Source of the DNA: CAVOBC01 sp963693635 | GTDB taxonomy: Bacteria; Pseudomonadota; Gammaproteobacteria; Pseudomonadales; Azotimanducaceae | Direction: 5' to 3' | DNA length: 12,845 nucleotides | Assembly (NCBI GenBank): GCA_963693635.1 | Contig: CAVOBC010000111.1 | Coordinates: 1-12,845 of the forward strand | In this document: piece after piece, positions 1-6,414 of the stretch | How positions within the stretch are numbered: the stretch's first letter is position 1 | Layout: every line of letters starts with the position of its first letter | The notes under the pieces: generated by a model | Seen by the model: the letters and a program-made list of their open reading frames with translations, nothing else | Told to the model about the DNA's origin: nothing | The model's database searches: none | Position numbers and translations under genes: made by a program

Positions 1-451
1 CGAGCACCGCGATATCGACGCGATACATAGTCACTTTGACATCGTCTGTGAACGTCAACCGGGTGCGTTTCTCGAGTGCAATCGAGTCACCGTGAAGCAG
101 GCGATCGCCAACAACTGTGCCGTTGGTGCTGCAGTCCGTCAGCTGCAACATGCCGTGTTCGAGACTCAGGCGGCAATGTTGCCGTGATACCTGAGCGAGC
201 GGAATCTGGATATCGCAAGCGGAGTCGCGCCCAATCGTGAGTGGCAAATTGCCATGCTTCAGAGAGAAATTGATACCACCGCTCAACTCCACCCGTGCAA
301 CGGGTAGACCGCGACCGGTTAGAAGGGGCTCAGGAACATTGGCCCCGACAACCGTGATGTCCTCCGGGTATTCGGGAATCGCAGACCCGGGTGCCAACTC
401 GACCGGGGTAGCCAGTTCCGTCTCTTCCCCCAAGCGCTTACTTTGGTTCAT
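1..451 (-). CDS. FHA-domain protein, 3' end outside the window
   Basis: The minus frame from the ATG at 451 stays open to position 1, giving about 150 residues of an incomplete protein. Residues from about 75 on form a forkhead-associated domain: IGRDSACDIQI, then VSRQHCRLS, then STNGTVVGDRLLHGD. These are the GR, SRxH and NGT blocks that bind phosphothreonine in this family. The roughly 70 residues before the domain are acidic and proline-rich with no signal peptide, so a cytoplasmic N-terminus is likely. A purine-rich GGGGGAG lies 9 nt before the ATG; a GTG two codons upstream (457) is an alternative start. FHA proteins usually read Ser/Thr-kinase signalling or act as adaptors in secretion or cyclase systems. 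Which one applies depends on sequence left of the window. The domain call is firm and the role is unknown. Confidence 0.88.
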   Translation of the reverse strand, partial: MNQSKRLGEETELATPVELAPGSAIPEYPEDITVVGANVPEPLLTGRGLPVARVELSGGINFSLKHGNLPLTIGRDSACDIQIPLAQVSRQHCRLSLEHGMLQLTDCSTNGTVVGDRLLHGDSIALEKRTRLTFTDDVKVTMYRVDIAVL

Positions 452-902
452 TTTCACTAGCTCCCCCTCCCGGACGCCGTTTCTTCACTAGCGAACGAAT
501 TGTTCGAAAGGGACCACATGGGCCATACATGACGCCGGGTATGGAACTGTAGCGACTTGGGGCGGCTAAAACGTGATCCACTTCACGTTTTGGAAGACAA
601 ACGGCATTTTGCGCGCCGAAAAGCCGACAACCGATTCGACGCCGGCAGATTTTGCCCTGAGAACGCTTCTTTATTGACCCTCCACTGCCGGCACATCGAC
701 CAAAGAACACAGGACGCGCCGGGTAGCGGGAGGATCTGGCTATTGATGGCTTGCAACGCGAACGCGAAATTCATGGCTCGTAACGTACCCGTGACCTTCA
801 TGTATCGGTCTGGCGGGCTGCTTTGCGGCAGCCTTTCATGGACTAAGAGCGCTACCGCGAGTTCTGCGCGGCCGCGCGGTAACCTGGCACCGCAAGATGC
901 CG
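452..902. other. Intergenic region with palindromes, no convincing gene
   Basis: About 450 bp separate the FHA gene start from the 3' end of the crotonase gene. Short open frames exist on both strands but their translations show no recognisable domain and no ribosome site. The stretch holds a 9-bp direct repeat TTCACTAGC at 453-461 and 484-492, a small inverted repeat CGAAC/GTTCG at 492-506, a CRP-like palindrome at 568-591 and a GC hairpin (GGCTGC/GCAGCC, 816-833) followed only by TTT. It most likely contains the promoter and control sites of the FHA gene. Confidence 0.5.
568..591. promoter_or_regulatory. CRP/FNR-like palindrome upstream of the FHA gene
   Basis: AAAACGTGA, six bases, then TCACGTTTT: a perfect 9-bp inverted repeat. 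The GTGA-N6-TCAC core and A/T flanks match the layout of sites bound by CRP-family regulators (consensus TGTGA-N6-TCACA), with C and G at the two outermost core positions. It lies about 117 bp upstream of the FHA start. The A-tract/T-tract ends could also make a weak bidirectional terminator, though the GC part of the stem is short. Function is inferred from shape only. Confidence 0.4.
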
Positions 903-1625
903 CTAGCGATGGCTGAATTCACTCCCGTTCTTCAACATGTAAGCAGGACCATGGTCCCCGTGAATTGCTGAACTCGCGCCGTAGATGCGCTCCTTCATCG
1001 TGCGGTAAACATCACGGTTGGCACCAAGTCGCGCGAGCTCGGCAGCCCGCCGCATTGACATGCCCAGCAGGCTATCAAGGTCGCCGATTCCCTGCACAAA
1101 TCCGGCCTCAAGGGCGTCCGGTCCGGTCCATCTGCGCGCCAACTGAACCGTTTCAAAGAACGCACTCATCGACATCTTGTGCCGGAAGAGCGCGAGTTCC
1201 GGGTCCGGTATGACCATCCCTAACTCCACCTCGTTGGCGCAGGCGAAGCCTCTGTCGGACCGCATAAAACGAACATCATGGGCTAACGCGATCATCAGTC
1301 CCGCCCCGAACGCGTGGCCGTTGATTGCGCAGACCGTGGGCATTGGAAAGGTAATGAGCCGTCCCGCGAGCGACATGAATTCCTGGCCGAAAACCTTGCG
1401 ATCGCCGCCAGGATGGTCCTCGCCAGCCTGCTGCCACACGAGGTCCAGGCCATTTGAGAAGAACTTGGCGTCCGCTGAACGTGTGACCAGCGCCGCAGGG
1501 CCGGTCGACGCCTCGACCTCATCCAGCGCATTTGCGAACGCACGCACAAAGGTCGTGTTCCAGCGATTCTCGCCATCGCTCATCGTCAGGACAAAGACAT
1601 CACCGTCACGCTTCAACTCGATCAT
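903..1625 (-). CDS. Enoyl-CoA hydratase/isomerase (crotonase) family protein
   Basis: A complete 240-residue protein, close to the usual 250-260 for single-domain crotonases. The two oxyanion-hole segments are visible: FFSNGLDL at about residues 55-62 and INGHAFGAG at about 101-109. NEVELG (about 131-136) supplies the glutamate expected near the active site. A following PDPELALF segment lies where hydratases carry a second glutamate. FSNGLD plus the ELG glutamate looks more like the delta3,delta2-enoyl-CoA isomerase branch than classic hydratases, so isomerase is somewhat favoured for fatty-acid or acyl-CoA catabolism in the cytoplasm. The frame can be extended to a TTG at 1637, but GGAGGA (1630-1635) lies exactly 4 nt before the ATG at 1625, which decides the start. 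It stands alone, with no co-directional neighbour within 1.2 kb upstream. Confidence 0.92.
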   Translation of the reverse strand: MIELKRDGDVFVLTMSDGENRWNTTFVRAFANALDEVEASTGPAALVTRSADAKFFSNGLDLVWQQAGEDHPGGDRKVFGQEFMSLAGRLITFPMPTVCAINGHAFGAGLMIALAHDVRFMRSDRGFACANEVELGMVIPDPELALFRHKMSMSAFFETVQLARRWTGPDALEAGFVQGIGDLDSLLGMSMRRAAELARLGANRDVYRTMKERIYGASSAIHGDHGPAYMLKNGSEFSHR

Positions 1626-1629
1626 CAGA

Positions 1630-1635
1630 TCCTCC
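1630..1635 (-). promoter_or_regulatory. Ribosome binding site deciding the crotonase start
   Basis: GGAGGA on the minus strand, 4 nt ahead of the ATG at 1625. It overlaps the first codons of the longer TTG-started reading (1637), so the longer form is unlikely. Confidence 0.8.
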
Positions 1636-1731
1636 AAAGTGGGCCAGGGTCATCGCCATCGCTGCGAGGCAGTTGCACGTGAGCAGGTCAGCTAAGGGCG
1701 ACCCGGTTCCGGCAGCCAGCAAGCCTTCTTC

Positions 1732-1823
1732 TGCAAACCTCGCTTCTCAAGAAAATGCGAGGTTTGTTTGCAAACCGACTCCCAAAAATTATCAGGAGGA
1801 CAATTTTGGGACAGGAACGAGCT
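1732..1823. repeat. Dispersed hairpin element, copy 1
   Basis: This segment contains two adjacent stem-loops. CAAACCTCGC (1734-1743) pairs with GCGAGGTTTG (1757-1766) over a 13-nt loop. CCCAAAAATT (1781-1790) pairs, with one bulged A, with AATTTTGGG (1802-1810). The GGTTTG arm at 1761-1766 can instead pair with CAAACC at 1771-1776, so two stems are mutually exclusive. AAGAAAATGCGAGGTTT (1749-1765) recurs exactly at 5709-5725, followed by a related tail with CAAACC, CCCA and AATT-TCAG blocks. Its last 15 bases GGACAGGAACGAGCT (1809-1823) recur at 7913-7927. This resembles a REP-like or non-autonomous mobile repeat. The family is not identified. Confidence 0.6.
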
Positions 1824-1949
1824 AGTCTGCCAGACCGGCCCGCTAAAGTATCTGGCCAAGGACCCATCGCTGGCGCAAGCCGCCGCGGCGTAAATCGTCC
1901 CCCATCGCCACCGACGAAATTTTGTCCAATTGCCTTCCCGGTGGCGCTA

Positions 1950-1968
1950 AGCGCGCGTTTCGCGCGCT
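1950..1968. repeat. Perfect GC hairpin
   Basis: AGCGCGCG, TTT, CGCGCGCT: an 8-bp perfect stem with a 3-nt loop. It lies 15 bp before the first recognisable codons of the PEP-CTERM remnant. No T-run follows on either strand, so it is not a good intrinsic terminator. It may belong to the repeat-rich junction between the dispersed element and the gene remnant. Confidence 0.5.
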
Positions 1969-1982
1969 CTCCGTCCAATGCC

Positions 1983-2258
1983 GTCGACCCTGGACACCAG
2001 GGCTTCGCAGCCGACTTCAGCGTCTCCACATTCGCCATCAACGGATCCCTTGGCACCAACGTGAAGCTGAACCTCGACCTCTTTACGCAAAATGCACGAG
2101 GCGGCCAGTTCCGCTAGGCAAAGAACACCCACATCCAGTCGACCGCTGGCATCCGCGTTCTGGGCGACCGATCCAGCGCCGCCAGCGTGCCGTCGCCAGC
2201 GACAGCAGCTCTGATGATCGGTGGTGTCGTTGCGTCAGGCATCGCACGCCGCCGACAA
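1983..2258 (+). pseudogene. C-terminal remnant of a PEP-CTERM-like exported protein
   Basis: One plus frame reads VDPGHQGFAADFSVSTF and onward to GGQFR, meets an in-frame TAG at 2115-2117, then continues in the same frame through AKNTHIQSTAGIRVLGDR to VPSPATAALMIGG and SGIARRRQ. The last part has the layout of a PEP-CTERM sorting tail: a P-x-P box, a hydrophobic span and a basic cluster. Such tails direct exported proteins to exosortase in exopolysaccharide-producing Gram-negatives. The first box is PSP rather than PEP. No signal peptide or N-terminal domain is found upstream, and no stop follows the basic cluster: the frame runs into the next remnant. I infer a decayed gene truncated at the 5' side and broken by a nonsense change. 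The tail call is moderately sure and the protein's identity is unknown. Confidence 0.6.
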
Positions 2259-2366
2259 CACAGAAAGGCTTCTTGTCCGGCGCGGTTACTTCTGGGTAAC
2301 GGAGCCGGTTCTCGTTCAGGCCCGCTCCAATATCAGGCCGCTCGCACAACCCGGCACCGATCGTCC

Positions 2367-2891
2367 ATGTTCGACCTTGCCGACACTGGTACGAAATGCG
2401 TCCACGCAGACGGCCCGAGTTTCGCAGCCGCGTACTATAAGAACGGCAAATGCATCTTCCGCCAGCAGGAAGGCCTTGCGAACGTTGAGCACCAGTCACC
2501 CATAACGCAGAAAACGGCCTTCAACCTCGGCTCTGTGTCCAAACACTTCACGGCGTTCGCGATCCTGCTGCTTGAGGACGCCGGTGAACTTGGCCTCGAT
2601 GACCCGATCAGTCGCTACCTGCCCGACCACGAGGGCGGCAGGACGACACTTCAGGACCTGCTGAACCACGAGAGCCACTGGCTTGATTTCCCGCACTGGT
2701 TCTTCCTTGCGTTCCATTCGAGTACAAACTGTACGCCAACCCGGCACGACGGCTTCAATCTGGCCGCGGACATGGATTGTGTCTTTGCGCGCAATCTAAG
2801 GGGCGCGATCACCACGATGAGGGTAGGCACATTGAGGCTGCCCTTGCAGTCGTTCAGGCGCGTGCAGGACACTCCCGACAGCGCCCGGTGA
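2367..2891 (+). pseudogene. Truncated SxxK serine hydrolase (beta-lactamase/PBP-like)
   Basis: From the ATG at 2367 the first 105 residues match the N-terminal part of the beta-lactamase-related serine hydrolase family (class C/EstB-like). AFNLGSVSKHFTAFAILLL contains the nucleophile motif S56-V-S-K59. LDDPISRYLPDH and the LLNHESH segment follow, corresponding to the usual LLNHTSG. After about residue 108 the similarity stops and the frame runs through unrelated residues to a TGA at 2889-2891. Complete members have 350-450 residues plus the YxN and HxG/KTG motifs, all missing here. No ribosome site or signal peptide precedes the ATG. The frame is also open upstream into the PEP-CTERM tail, which I regard as accidental. 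It is a gene remnant, not a working enzyme. Confidence 0.75.
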
Positions 2892-2894
2892 GCC

Positions 2895-3716
2895 TTAGAA
2901 CACGCAGAGCGCCCGGTACTCAACGCTGCGGCGGCCAAGGGCATCCGGCCCCTTGCTGCTATCAAAGAACGACGTATGCGGGCACGCAAGCGGGTGGTCT
3001 TTGCGCGAGTCATATTGCTTGAAGAGGATCGCCTCACCAGGCTCCATGTCGGCAAAGCAGTAGAAGCGGTGCCCGGGACCCGCGAGCGGCATCGTCGCGT
3101 AGCCGCCGTCTGGTTTATCGGTAAAGTGGTACTCCCGGAAGTCGTCGCCACCAACAGAGGCGCCGTCCACGACGCAAAGCTGGTTCTGCGTTGCGGGTCG
3201 TTCAATCGCTTCCCAGATGTTGAACCACGCGTAATGCCGGCCGCCCGCGCTGGAATCATCAACAAGCTCACCCGCAAGATTGCTGCCGGACCGCTCAAGC
3301 AGGGCTCGCTCGCGCATGGGCATTGGATGCAAGGGATAGTCGCAGTGCACATACCGCGAGTACGCACCTAAAAAGGTCTCAGGGTTCTCGGTTCGCACCT
3401 GATGACCCGACACGAATACCTCGGTCGCGCCGGTCGCGTCTTTCAACATCGGAATAATTTCACGGTGGTAGGCCGCTTTCACTTCGGCGTCGTCGAGGTA
3501 GTCCGTCACGGACGGCGCGTGGCGCTCGAATGTCATGCCATTGGTGCGTATGGCAACCGCGCCACCTGCGACTGCTTCCCGGCCGTCGCGGATGTCGACC
3601 TCGCACTTGATGGTATTTAAGTGGCGTGACTCGCGGGAATGTATGAACGCCCGGCCATCGCAGTGTCGCCAGGCTTCTGCGAGGTACCGCACTTCGGCTC
3701 GAATTGACGGGGCCAT
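2895..3716 (-). CDS. CmcJ/NvfI (AsaB/GA4 desaturase-like) family oxygenase-like protein
   Basis: A complete 273-residue protein of typical family length. Visible family marks are HCD (His124, Asp126) in the YSRYVHCDYPLH segment, WFNIWEAIERPATQNQ (165-178) ending in a CVVDG turn, MEPGEAILFKQYDSR (224-238), and PHTSF with His247. HxD plus a distal His is the Fe(II) ligand set expected of 2-oxoglutarate-type oxygenases. Relatives include fungal AsaB and gibberellin GA4 desaturase-like proteins and CmcJ of cephamycin methoxylation. The substrate cannot be read from sequence. It is probably cytoplasmic, with no signal peptide. The start is the first ATG. Only a weak GGGAG lies about 13 nt upstream, inside a region of 14-bp repeats. 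The nearest upstream gene, the nucleoside hydrolase, is 229 bp away, so it probably has its own promoter. Confidence 0.85.
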   Translation of the reverse strand: MAPSIRAEVRYLAEAWRHCDGRAFIHSRESRHLNTIKCEVDIRDGREAVAGGAVAIRTNGMTFERHAPSVTDYLDDAEVKAAYHREIIPMLKDATGATEVFVSGHQVRTENPETFLGAYSRYVHCDYPLHPMPMRERALLERSGSNLAGELVDDSSAGGRHYAWFNIWEAIERPATQNQLCVVDGASVGGDDFREYHFTDKPDGGYATMPLAGPGHRFYCFADMEPGEAILFKQYDSRKDHPLACPHTSFFDSSKGPDALGRRSVEYRALCVF

Positions 3717-3730
3717 TTGTTTCTTTAACT

Positions 3731-3800
3731 CCCTTGCTCGTAAAGACCTGCTTGTAATGACTTGCTCGTAAAGACTTGCTTATAAACAATCGCCCGTAAA
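3731..3800. repeat. Five 14-bp tandem repeats upstream of the CmcJ-like gene
   Basis: Plus-strand consensus GACTTGCTCGTAAA, repeated head to tail with exact 14-bp spacing at 3731, 3745, 3759, 3773 and 3787. The third unit matches the consensus exactly and the others differ by a few bases. The array begins 15 bp upstream of the ATG at 3716, so it occupies the space for the leader and core promoter. One unit reads TTTATAAGC on the gene strand, which could serve as a -10 element. It could be an operator array, or a slippage product with no function. Confidence 0.85.
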
Positions 3801-3945
3801 ATAGAGTGCCCGCGGAAAGAAAGTGCCCAGGAATCGGTTGCAAGTTGCGCAGGACTCCGTTCCGCAGAACGTCGTAAAGCGAAAACGCAGCTTACGGGAA
3901 ACTACCAGACCACCCAATCATACCCAACTCAAGCCGCGTACCCGG

Positions 3946-4824
3946 TCAACGCCCGATTTTTTGCGCGAAGTCCTTCCACAGCGCCTTCTCATCGACCGAC
4001 GTGATCCACTCGAACGTATTGCTGGCATCGGGTCCATGATGAAATGACGTGTCTTCCTGAACGAACGGTCGCACGTGGCGCTCCTGACGGGTCATACCCA
4101 GCAGGTATGCGGTCACAATCTCGTCCCAGACCGGCCAGGCACCGGCATTGCCGGTCACGGCTTTGCAGAGCCCCGGACGTTTTTGCAGCCAACCGATAAG
4201 CACGTCGATCAGGTACTTGCCAGCCCCTCCGCCGTCGCCCATGACCTCGCGGGCAAGTTTCTCGGTCGCTTGCAGATGGGTCGTACAGGCGTCTGCAGGT
4301 CCGACCACAAGCGGCACCGTGCTCGACATGACGACCTGCCAGGCTTTGACGTCATTCTTCACATTGAACGGATCGGTTCCTGCCGGCCAGCCGTTGAAAG
4401 CCATGGCGACCACCTCAATGCGCTGCACAAGCGTGGGGTCAACTAGCAACGCCGAGGCCACATCCGTTATCGCACCGATCGCGAGTACTGTCAGGCGATT
4501 GTCTTCATCGTAAGTGCTGGCCTGCTCAAGAATGAAGTCCACGCCAGGGTTGACCAACGGTTCAGTGCTGCTGGCGAGCGCAACCCCCGACCCGGCGACG
4601 ACGGAAACGTCCGCCCGGCGTACCTGCTGCAGCACCTCGCGGGAAACGCCGGCCGTGAATTCTGACGCGGGCTGCACAGGAGTTGGATGGACTCCGACAT
4701 GCGTCGTCACGACCCCACAGAGGTCCAACTCGGGCGAGATCGCAAGATGCGCAATTGCCCATTGGTCATCCATCTCGGCACCGCAGTCGGTCGTCAGTAA
4801 ACAAGGACGAGGCGTTTCATTCAT
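3946..4824 (-). CDS. Inosine/uridine-preferring-type nucleoside hydrolase
   Basis: A 292-residue protein that should hydrolyse the N-glycosidic bond of a ribonucleoside or related compound for salvage or catabolism. The Ca2+/ribose-binding Asp cluster appears near the N-terminus as TTDCGAEMDDQWAI (Asp13, Asp19, Asp20). This is a variant of the classic DTDPGxDDA with two extra residues. LAIGAITDVASAL (114-126) matches the usual LGPLTNIA segment. PFNVKNDVKAWQVV (152-165) corresponds to the FN-DPEAA region, and Asp234 in VWDEIVTAY is the likely late metal ligand. Length is near the family norm of 300-330. No signal peptide, so cytoplasmic. There is no clear ribosome site before the ATG at 4824. 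A 17-bp repeat array lies 33-90 bp upstream. A sugar-symporter remnant lies nearby but on the opposite strand. Confidence 0.88.
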   Translation of the reverse strand: MNETPRPCLLTTDCGAEMDDQWAIAHLAISPELDLCGVVTTHVGVHPTPVQPASEFTAGVSREVLQQVRRADVSVVAGSGVALASSTEPLVNPGVDFILEQASTYDEDNRLTVLAIGAITDVASALLVDPTLVQRIEVVAMAFNGWPAGTDPFNVKNDVKAWQVVMSSTVPLVVGPADACTTHLQATEKLAREVMGDGGGAGKYLIDVLIGWLQKRPGLCKAVTGNAGAWPVWDEIVTAYLLGMTRQERHVRPFVQEDTSFHHGPDASNTFEWITSVDEKALWKDFAQKIGR

Positions 4825-4856
4825 GGTGATACTTATTTTTCTGATTTAGGGGCCAG

Positions 4857-4914
4857 GGTTGGTCCAGGTTGAGGGTTGGTTCAGGTTGAGGGTTGGTTCA
4901 GGTTGAGGGTTGAG
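4857..4914. repeat. 17-bp tandem repeats upstream of the nucleoside hydrolase
   Basis: GGTTGGTTCAGGTTGAG in three full units (4857-4873 with one C for T, 4874-4890, 4891-4907), then a partial GGTTGAG. Units 2 and 3 are identical. The array starts 33 bp upstream of the gene's ATG. On the gene strand it is a C/A-rich CTCAACC-type repeat. Each unit holds the octamer GGTTCAGG, or GGTCCAGG in the first, which also occurs twice upstream of the CoA-transferase. Confidence 0.88.
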
Positions 4915-5256
4915 TTTGATATGAAGGTGACACTTCGACCGGTCAGCCAACGATGACTCGCTGATCAATCTTTAACCAATCCGGCACCGAGAATTCGTGA
5001 TTGTTGCAACAGTGTCAAAAGTGCGGCAAGAAAGCGACCTGCGGTCAAAGTGCGGACCCAGGGACCAGGAGCTTTGCTGGATTGAACCGGTACGGGTTGT
5101 GCTGCGGGTACTTTCTCGCCGGGGGCGCGTTTTCCCCAGGGCGTTTTAGCCCCAGAGTCTCTGCGTGCAGCGGACCTTCCGCCAGCCCTGATCGGTTGGC
5201 CCTTTGCAGCGTCGCTTGCTCTATATTGGCGCAAAAAGGAACCGTGCACGACGCCC
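4915..5256. other. Intergenic stretch, no supported gene
   Basis: Between the 17-bp repeat array and the symporter remnant I see no convincing gene on either strand. One plus frame near 5001-5130 is cysteine-rich (CQKCGKKATCG, then a GLCCGYFLAGG-like hydrophobic run) but has no ribosome site and no family I can name. CTATAT at 5219-5224 could be a leftover -10 of the symporter gene that starts at 5257. Confidence 0.4.
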
Positions 5257-5671
5257 ATGTCAGAATCATCACCAGGGTCCACCGACACGCCACAAAGCCC
5301 AGGCTCAACTGCCCCAAAACGGCAGAGGCGTTGCGATGTCGACCAAGCTGGCGTTCGGGATCGGTTCAACCGCCGAGACGATCTCACTTTACAGCTACGC
5401 CGCGCTCGTCACGCTTTACTACAACCAGATCCTGGGCATGGAAATCTGGATGGCGGGGCTCGCGCCATCCCTCGCGATCATCGCCTGTCCGAAAAAAGCA
5501 AAGCCAGGCGCCGTCGATCCTGACACAATCTGGTGGATGGGTCTTGTCGACTCGCCGATGACGATATTACCGGGACTGATCGCAGCCTGTTTCTATGCAC
5601 GCTATCGGATCAACAGGGCGAGTTTCGAAGCCACCCAGGCATCCCTGAAGGACCGGCAGAAACCTGCCTGA
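5257..5671 (+). pseudogene. Internally deleted GPH-family sugar:cation symporter
   Basis: From 5336 the frame reads MSTKLAFGIGSTAET and on to LYYNQILGMEIWMAGLAPSL, which is the first two membrane segments of glycoside-pentoside-hexuronide (MelB-like) symporters. At about 5483 it jumps to AKPGAVDPDTIWWMGLV and a final membrane segment with ARYRINRASFEATQASLKDR, the typical C-terminal end. Some 300-350 residues in between are missing, although the frame is kept to the TGA at 5669-5671. A likely original start is the ATG at 5257 (MSESSPGSTDTPQSPGSTAP), now one frame off, which implies an additional small indel before 5336. With about two and a half membrane segments left it cannot transport. It was probably an uptake system for a sugar or glycoside. 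Confidence 0.75.
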
Positions 5672-5700
5672 TAGTCAGCACACTGCAGGATGCACCGACA

Positions 5701-5754
5701 TTTTCTGCAAGAAAATGCGAGGTTTTCTGGCAAACCAACCCCCAGGAATTGTCA
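5701..5754. repeat. Dispersed hairpin element, copy 2
   Basis: TTTTCT/AGAAAA forms a small hairpin (5701-5715). AAGAAAATGCGAGGTTT (5709-5725) is identical to 1749-1765. It is followed by GCAAACC, CCCAGGAATT and GTCAG, a diverged version of the blocks in copy 1. The upstream CAAACCTCGC arm of copy 1 is absent, while GGTTT/AAACC pairing is kept. The element sits 30 bp after the symporter remnant and its end overlaps the nitroreductase stop codon (5752-5754). Confidence 0.6.
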
Positions 5755-6408
5755 GTCGATAAACGTTGTCCAGGTCGCAAGTGGTTCACGATCACTCACA
5801 AGGGTATTGACGGGCGCATCCGGGTTCGCATGCCCGATGGCAACACCGCAGAACAACATCAGCTCCTCGGGCGCGTGCACGAAATCTGCAACCGTGTCCG
5901 GCCGGGACGCCCATGCCTCCTGGGGGCAGGTGTCGAGACCGGCTTCCTGCGCAAGCAGCATGAAACTCTGCAGAAACATGCCGAGGTCTGACCACTGTGG
6001 CGGTCCCATGATGCGATCCACGAAGCAGAATATAGCCGCAGGGGCGCCAAAGCAGTCATAGTTACGCACTAGATGCGCAAAGCGCGCAGGCTTGTCGTCA
6101 CGCGGAATGCCAAGCAGGGCGTACATGTCCTCACCCACCTTGAAGCGACTCGACCGGTAGGGCTCTTTGAGCGAGGCCGGGTAGACCGCATACGCAGGCG
6201 TTTCTCGCTCGGTACGAGATGACACGTGTCCCCGGAACCGCGACATTGCATCCTCGTTAATCACGTAGATGCGCCAAGGCTGCACGTTGCCGCCACTCGG
6301 TGCACGCGCAGCGTCATTTAGCAGATCTGCAATGGTCTCGTTGCTAACGGGCGTTTCGAGGAAATTTCTGATCGTCTTGCGCGCGTACATGGCATCTTTA
6401 ACATTCAT
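5752..6408 (-). CDS. Nitroreductase-family FMN oxidoreductase
   Basis: A complete 218-residue protein, the usual size for the NfsB/nitroreductase fold, which works as a homodimer with FMN and NAD(P)H. MYARKTIRNF (7-16) carries the Arg residues that contact the FMN phosphate. The next family mark is APSGGNVQPW (36-45). MGPPQWSDLGMFLQSFMLLAQ (from about residue 134) is the central helix, followed by LDTCPQEAW and the FCGVAIGHANPDAPVN region near the C-terminus. Substrates of such enzymes range from quinones and nitroaromatics to enoates, and the sequence does not choose. AAGG lies about 11 nt before the ATG inside duplicated GTAAGG units. The gene begins 110 bp downstream of the CoA-transferase stop on the same strand, so co-transcription is possible. 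Confidence 0.9.
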   Translation of the reverse strand: MNVKDAMYARKTIRNFLETPVSNETIADLLNDAARAPSGGNVQPWRIYVINEDAMSRFRGHVSSRTERETPAYAVYPASLKEPYRSSRFKVGEDMYALLGIPRDDKPARFAHLVRNYDCFGAPAAIFCFVDRIMGPPQWSDLGMFLQSFMLLAQEAGLDTCPQEAWASRPDTVADFVHAPEELMLFCGVAIGHANPDAPVNTLVSDREPLATWTTFID

Positions 6409-6414
6409 GCGTTC

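Noticed and set aside
816..833. GC hairpin as a terminator of the crotonase gene
   Set aside because: The 6-bp stem is followed by only TTT on the plus strand and has no T-run in the minus direction, which is the direction that gene is read.
557..916. Plus-strand frame of 119 codons in the 452-902 gap
   Set aside because: No domain and no ribosome site, and the start overlaps the CRP-like palindrome. It is more likely non-coding.
2187..2891. A single fused protein (PEP-CTERM tail plus serine hydrolase)
   Set aside because: A sorting tail belongs at a C-terminus, not before an enzyme. The hydrolase is truncated and no start signal is seen, so the shared frame is taken as accidental.
2651..3367. 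Minus-strand frame overlapping the CmcJ-like gene in another phase
   Set aside because: Ser/Arg-rich shadow; the neighbouring phase holds the conserved oxygenase motifs.
3731..4914. Tandem arrays considered as CRISPR
   Set aside because: Units are 14-17 bp and directly abutting with no unique spacers, and no cas gene is present.
5001..5130. Cysteine-rich plus-strand peptide (CQKCGKKATCG)
   Set aside because: It suggested a zinc ribbon, but there is no ribosome site, the cysteine spacing does not close a second pair, and the frame continues antisense-like into the symporter remnant.
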